This document shows, piece by piece, positions 63,958 through 64,000 of a stretch of DNA of 64,000 nt (positions within the stretch are counted from its first letter, which is position 1; the number at the start of each line of letters is the position of its first letter). A model generated the notes under the pieces. It made no database searches. It worked only from the letters and a program-made list of their open reading frames with translations, and was not told the DNA's origin. The translations under genes and the position numbers were made by a program. Origin of the DNA: Aliiroseovarius sediminilitoris (GTDB lineage: Bacteria > Pseudomonadota > Alphaproteobacteria > Rhodobacterales > Rhodobacteraceae); assembly GCF_900109955.1 (NCBI RefSeq), contig NZ_FOJB01000001.1, positions 1,612,001 through 1,676,000 of the forward strand. The letters run 5' to 3'.

Positions 63958-64000
63958 TTGATGTTGCGCAAATTACTTAGCATGTTACCTTAGCACATAG

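Noticed and set aside
1-64000. Insertion sequences, prophage, CRISPR arrays, defence islands
   Set aside because: No transposase, integrase, phage structural gene, regular spaced repeats or recognised defence gene was seen; the HNH protein belongs to a housekeeping group.

Overview
The window is about 60% GC and densely coding, and it reads as chromosome of an alphaproteobacterium of the Rhodobacteraceae, most likely the marine roseobacter group. The pointers are the gene families and their order: prfA-prmC-DUF4167, a SUV3-like helicase followed by an S4 protein, fdxA and carD, a B12-dependent NrdJ, CbiD beside CobK, a 981-residue PilM/GspL-PilP-like protein, and a sox locus laid out soxT-soxR-soxS/soxV. 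No insertion sequence, prophage, CRISPR array or rRNA gene was seen. One tRNA gene, tRNA-Pro(UGG), is present.

Layout. 1-6.3 kb: 3' part of uvrA, an orphan ferric-iron binding protein, mazG, an M20 amidohydrolase and a first agmatinase. 6.4-10 kb: DUF1499 protein, a small exported protein, prfA-prmC, DUF4167 protein. 10-13.4 kb: fabI-gpt (minus), then pdxH, a two-domain cold-shock protein and a DUF192 protein. 13.4-18.8 kb: tRNA-Pro, an 0.8-kb non-coding stretch with a NrdR-type box, nrdJ, a highly structured 3' region that may be a small RNA, and a degenerate cold-shock-like protein. 18.8-24.4 kb (minus): ilvB-ilvH behind a leader-peptide attenuator, bpt, an RDD protein, a DUF2852 protein and cytochrome b561. 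24.4-30.3 kb: YbaK-like deacylase, glnE, two poorly characterised genes and an MFS transporter. 30.4-35.7 kb: B12 genes cobA-cobB (minus) divergent from cbiD-cobK, the latter continuing into a DNA glycosylase and an esterase. 35.9-42.7 kb: HNH protein, a second ureohydrolase, zwf-pgl-pgi, a lysophospholipase and an SCP2 protein. 42.9-48.1 kb: TPR protein, helicase, S4 protein, fdxA, carD. 48.1-50.6 kb: cobS and cobT divergent, plus a small methyltransferase. 50.6-52.3 kb: a Lrp/AsnC regulator divergent from hppD. 52.4-60.8 kb: the 981-residue membrane protein, SIMPL protein, metY, VOC protein, cspA, a glycosyltransferase-like protein, an exported protein and a flavin reductase. 60.9-64 kb: soxT, soxR, soxS and divergent soxV, apparently the edge of a thiosulfate-oxidation cluster continuing past the window.

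How the genes connect. The class II reductase NrdJ needs adenosylcobalamin, and six B12 biosynthesis genes lie in the window. zwf-pgl-pgi handle glucose-6-phosphate. Two ureohydrolases suggest polyamine or guanidino-compound use. At the right end, an ArsR repressor with cysteines at 42 and 108, the positions of the BigR/SqrR sulfide-sensing switch, sits with a thioredoxin, a CcdA reductant carrier and a sulfur-compound transporter, and a perfect ATTC-N8-GAAT operator lies downstream of soxV.

The observations most worth checking are the ilv attenuator, the structured RNA after nrdJ, the PilM/GspL-PilP-like composite protein, the degenerate cold-shock protein, and the sox operator. None of these is proven here to be a new system; all calls come from reading the sequence without database searches.
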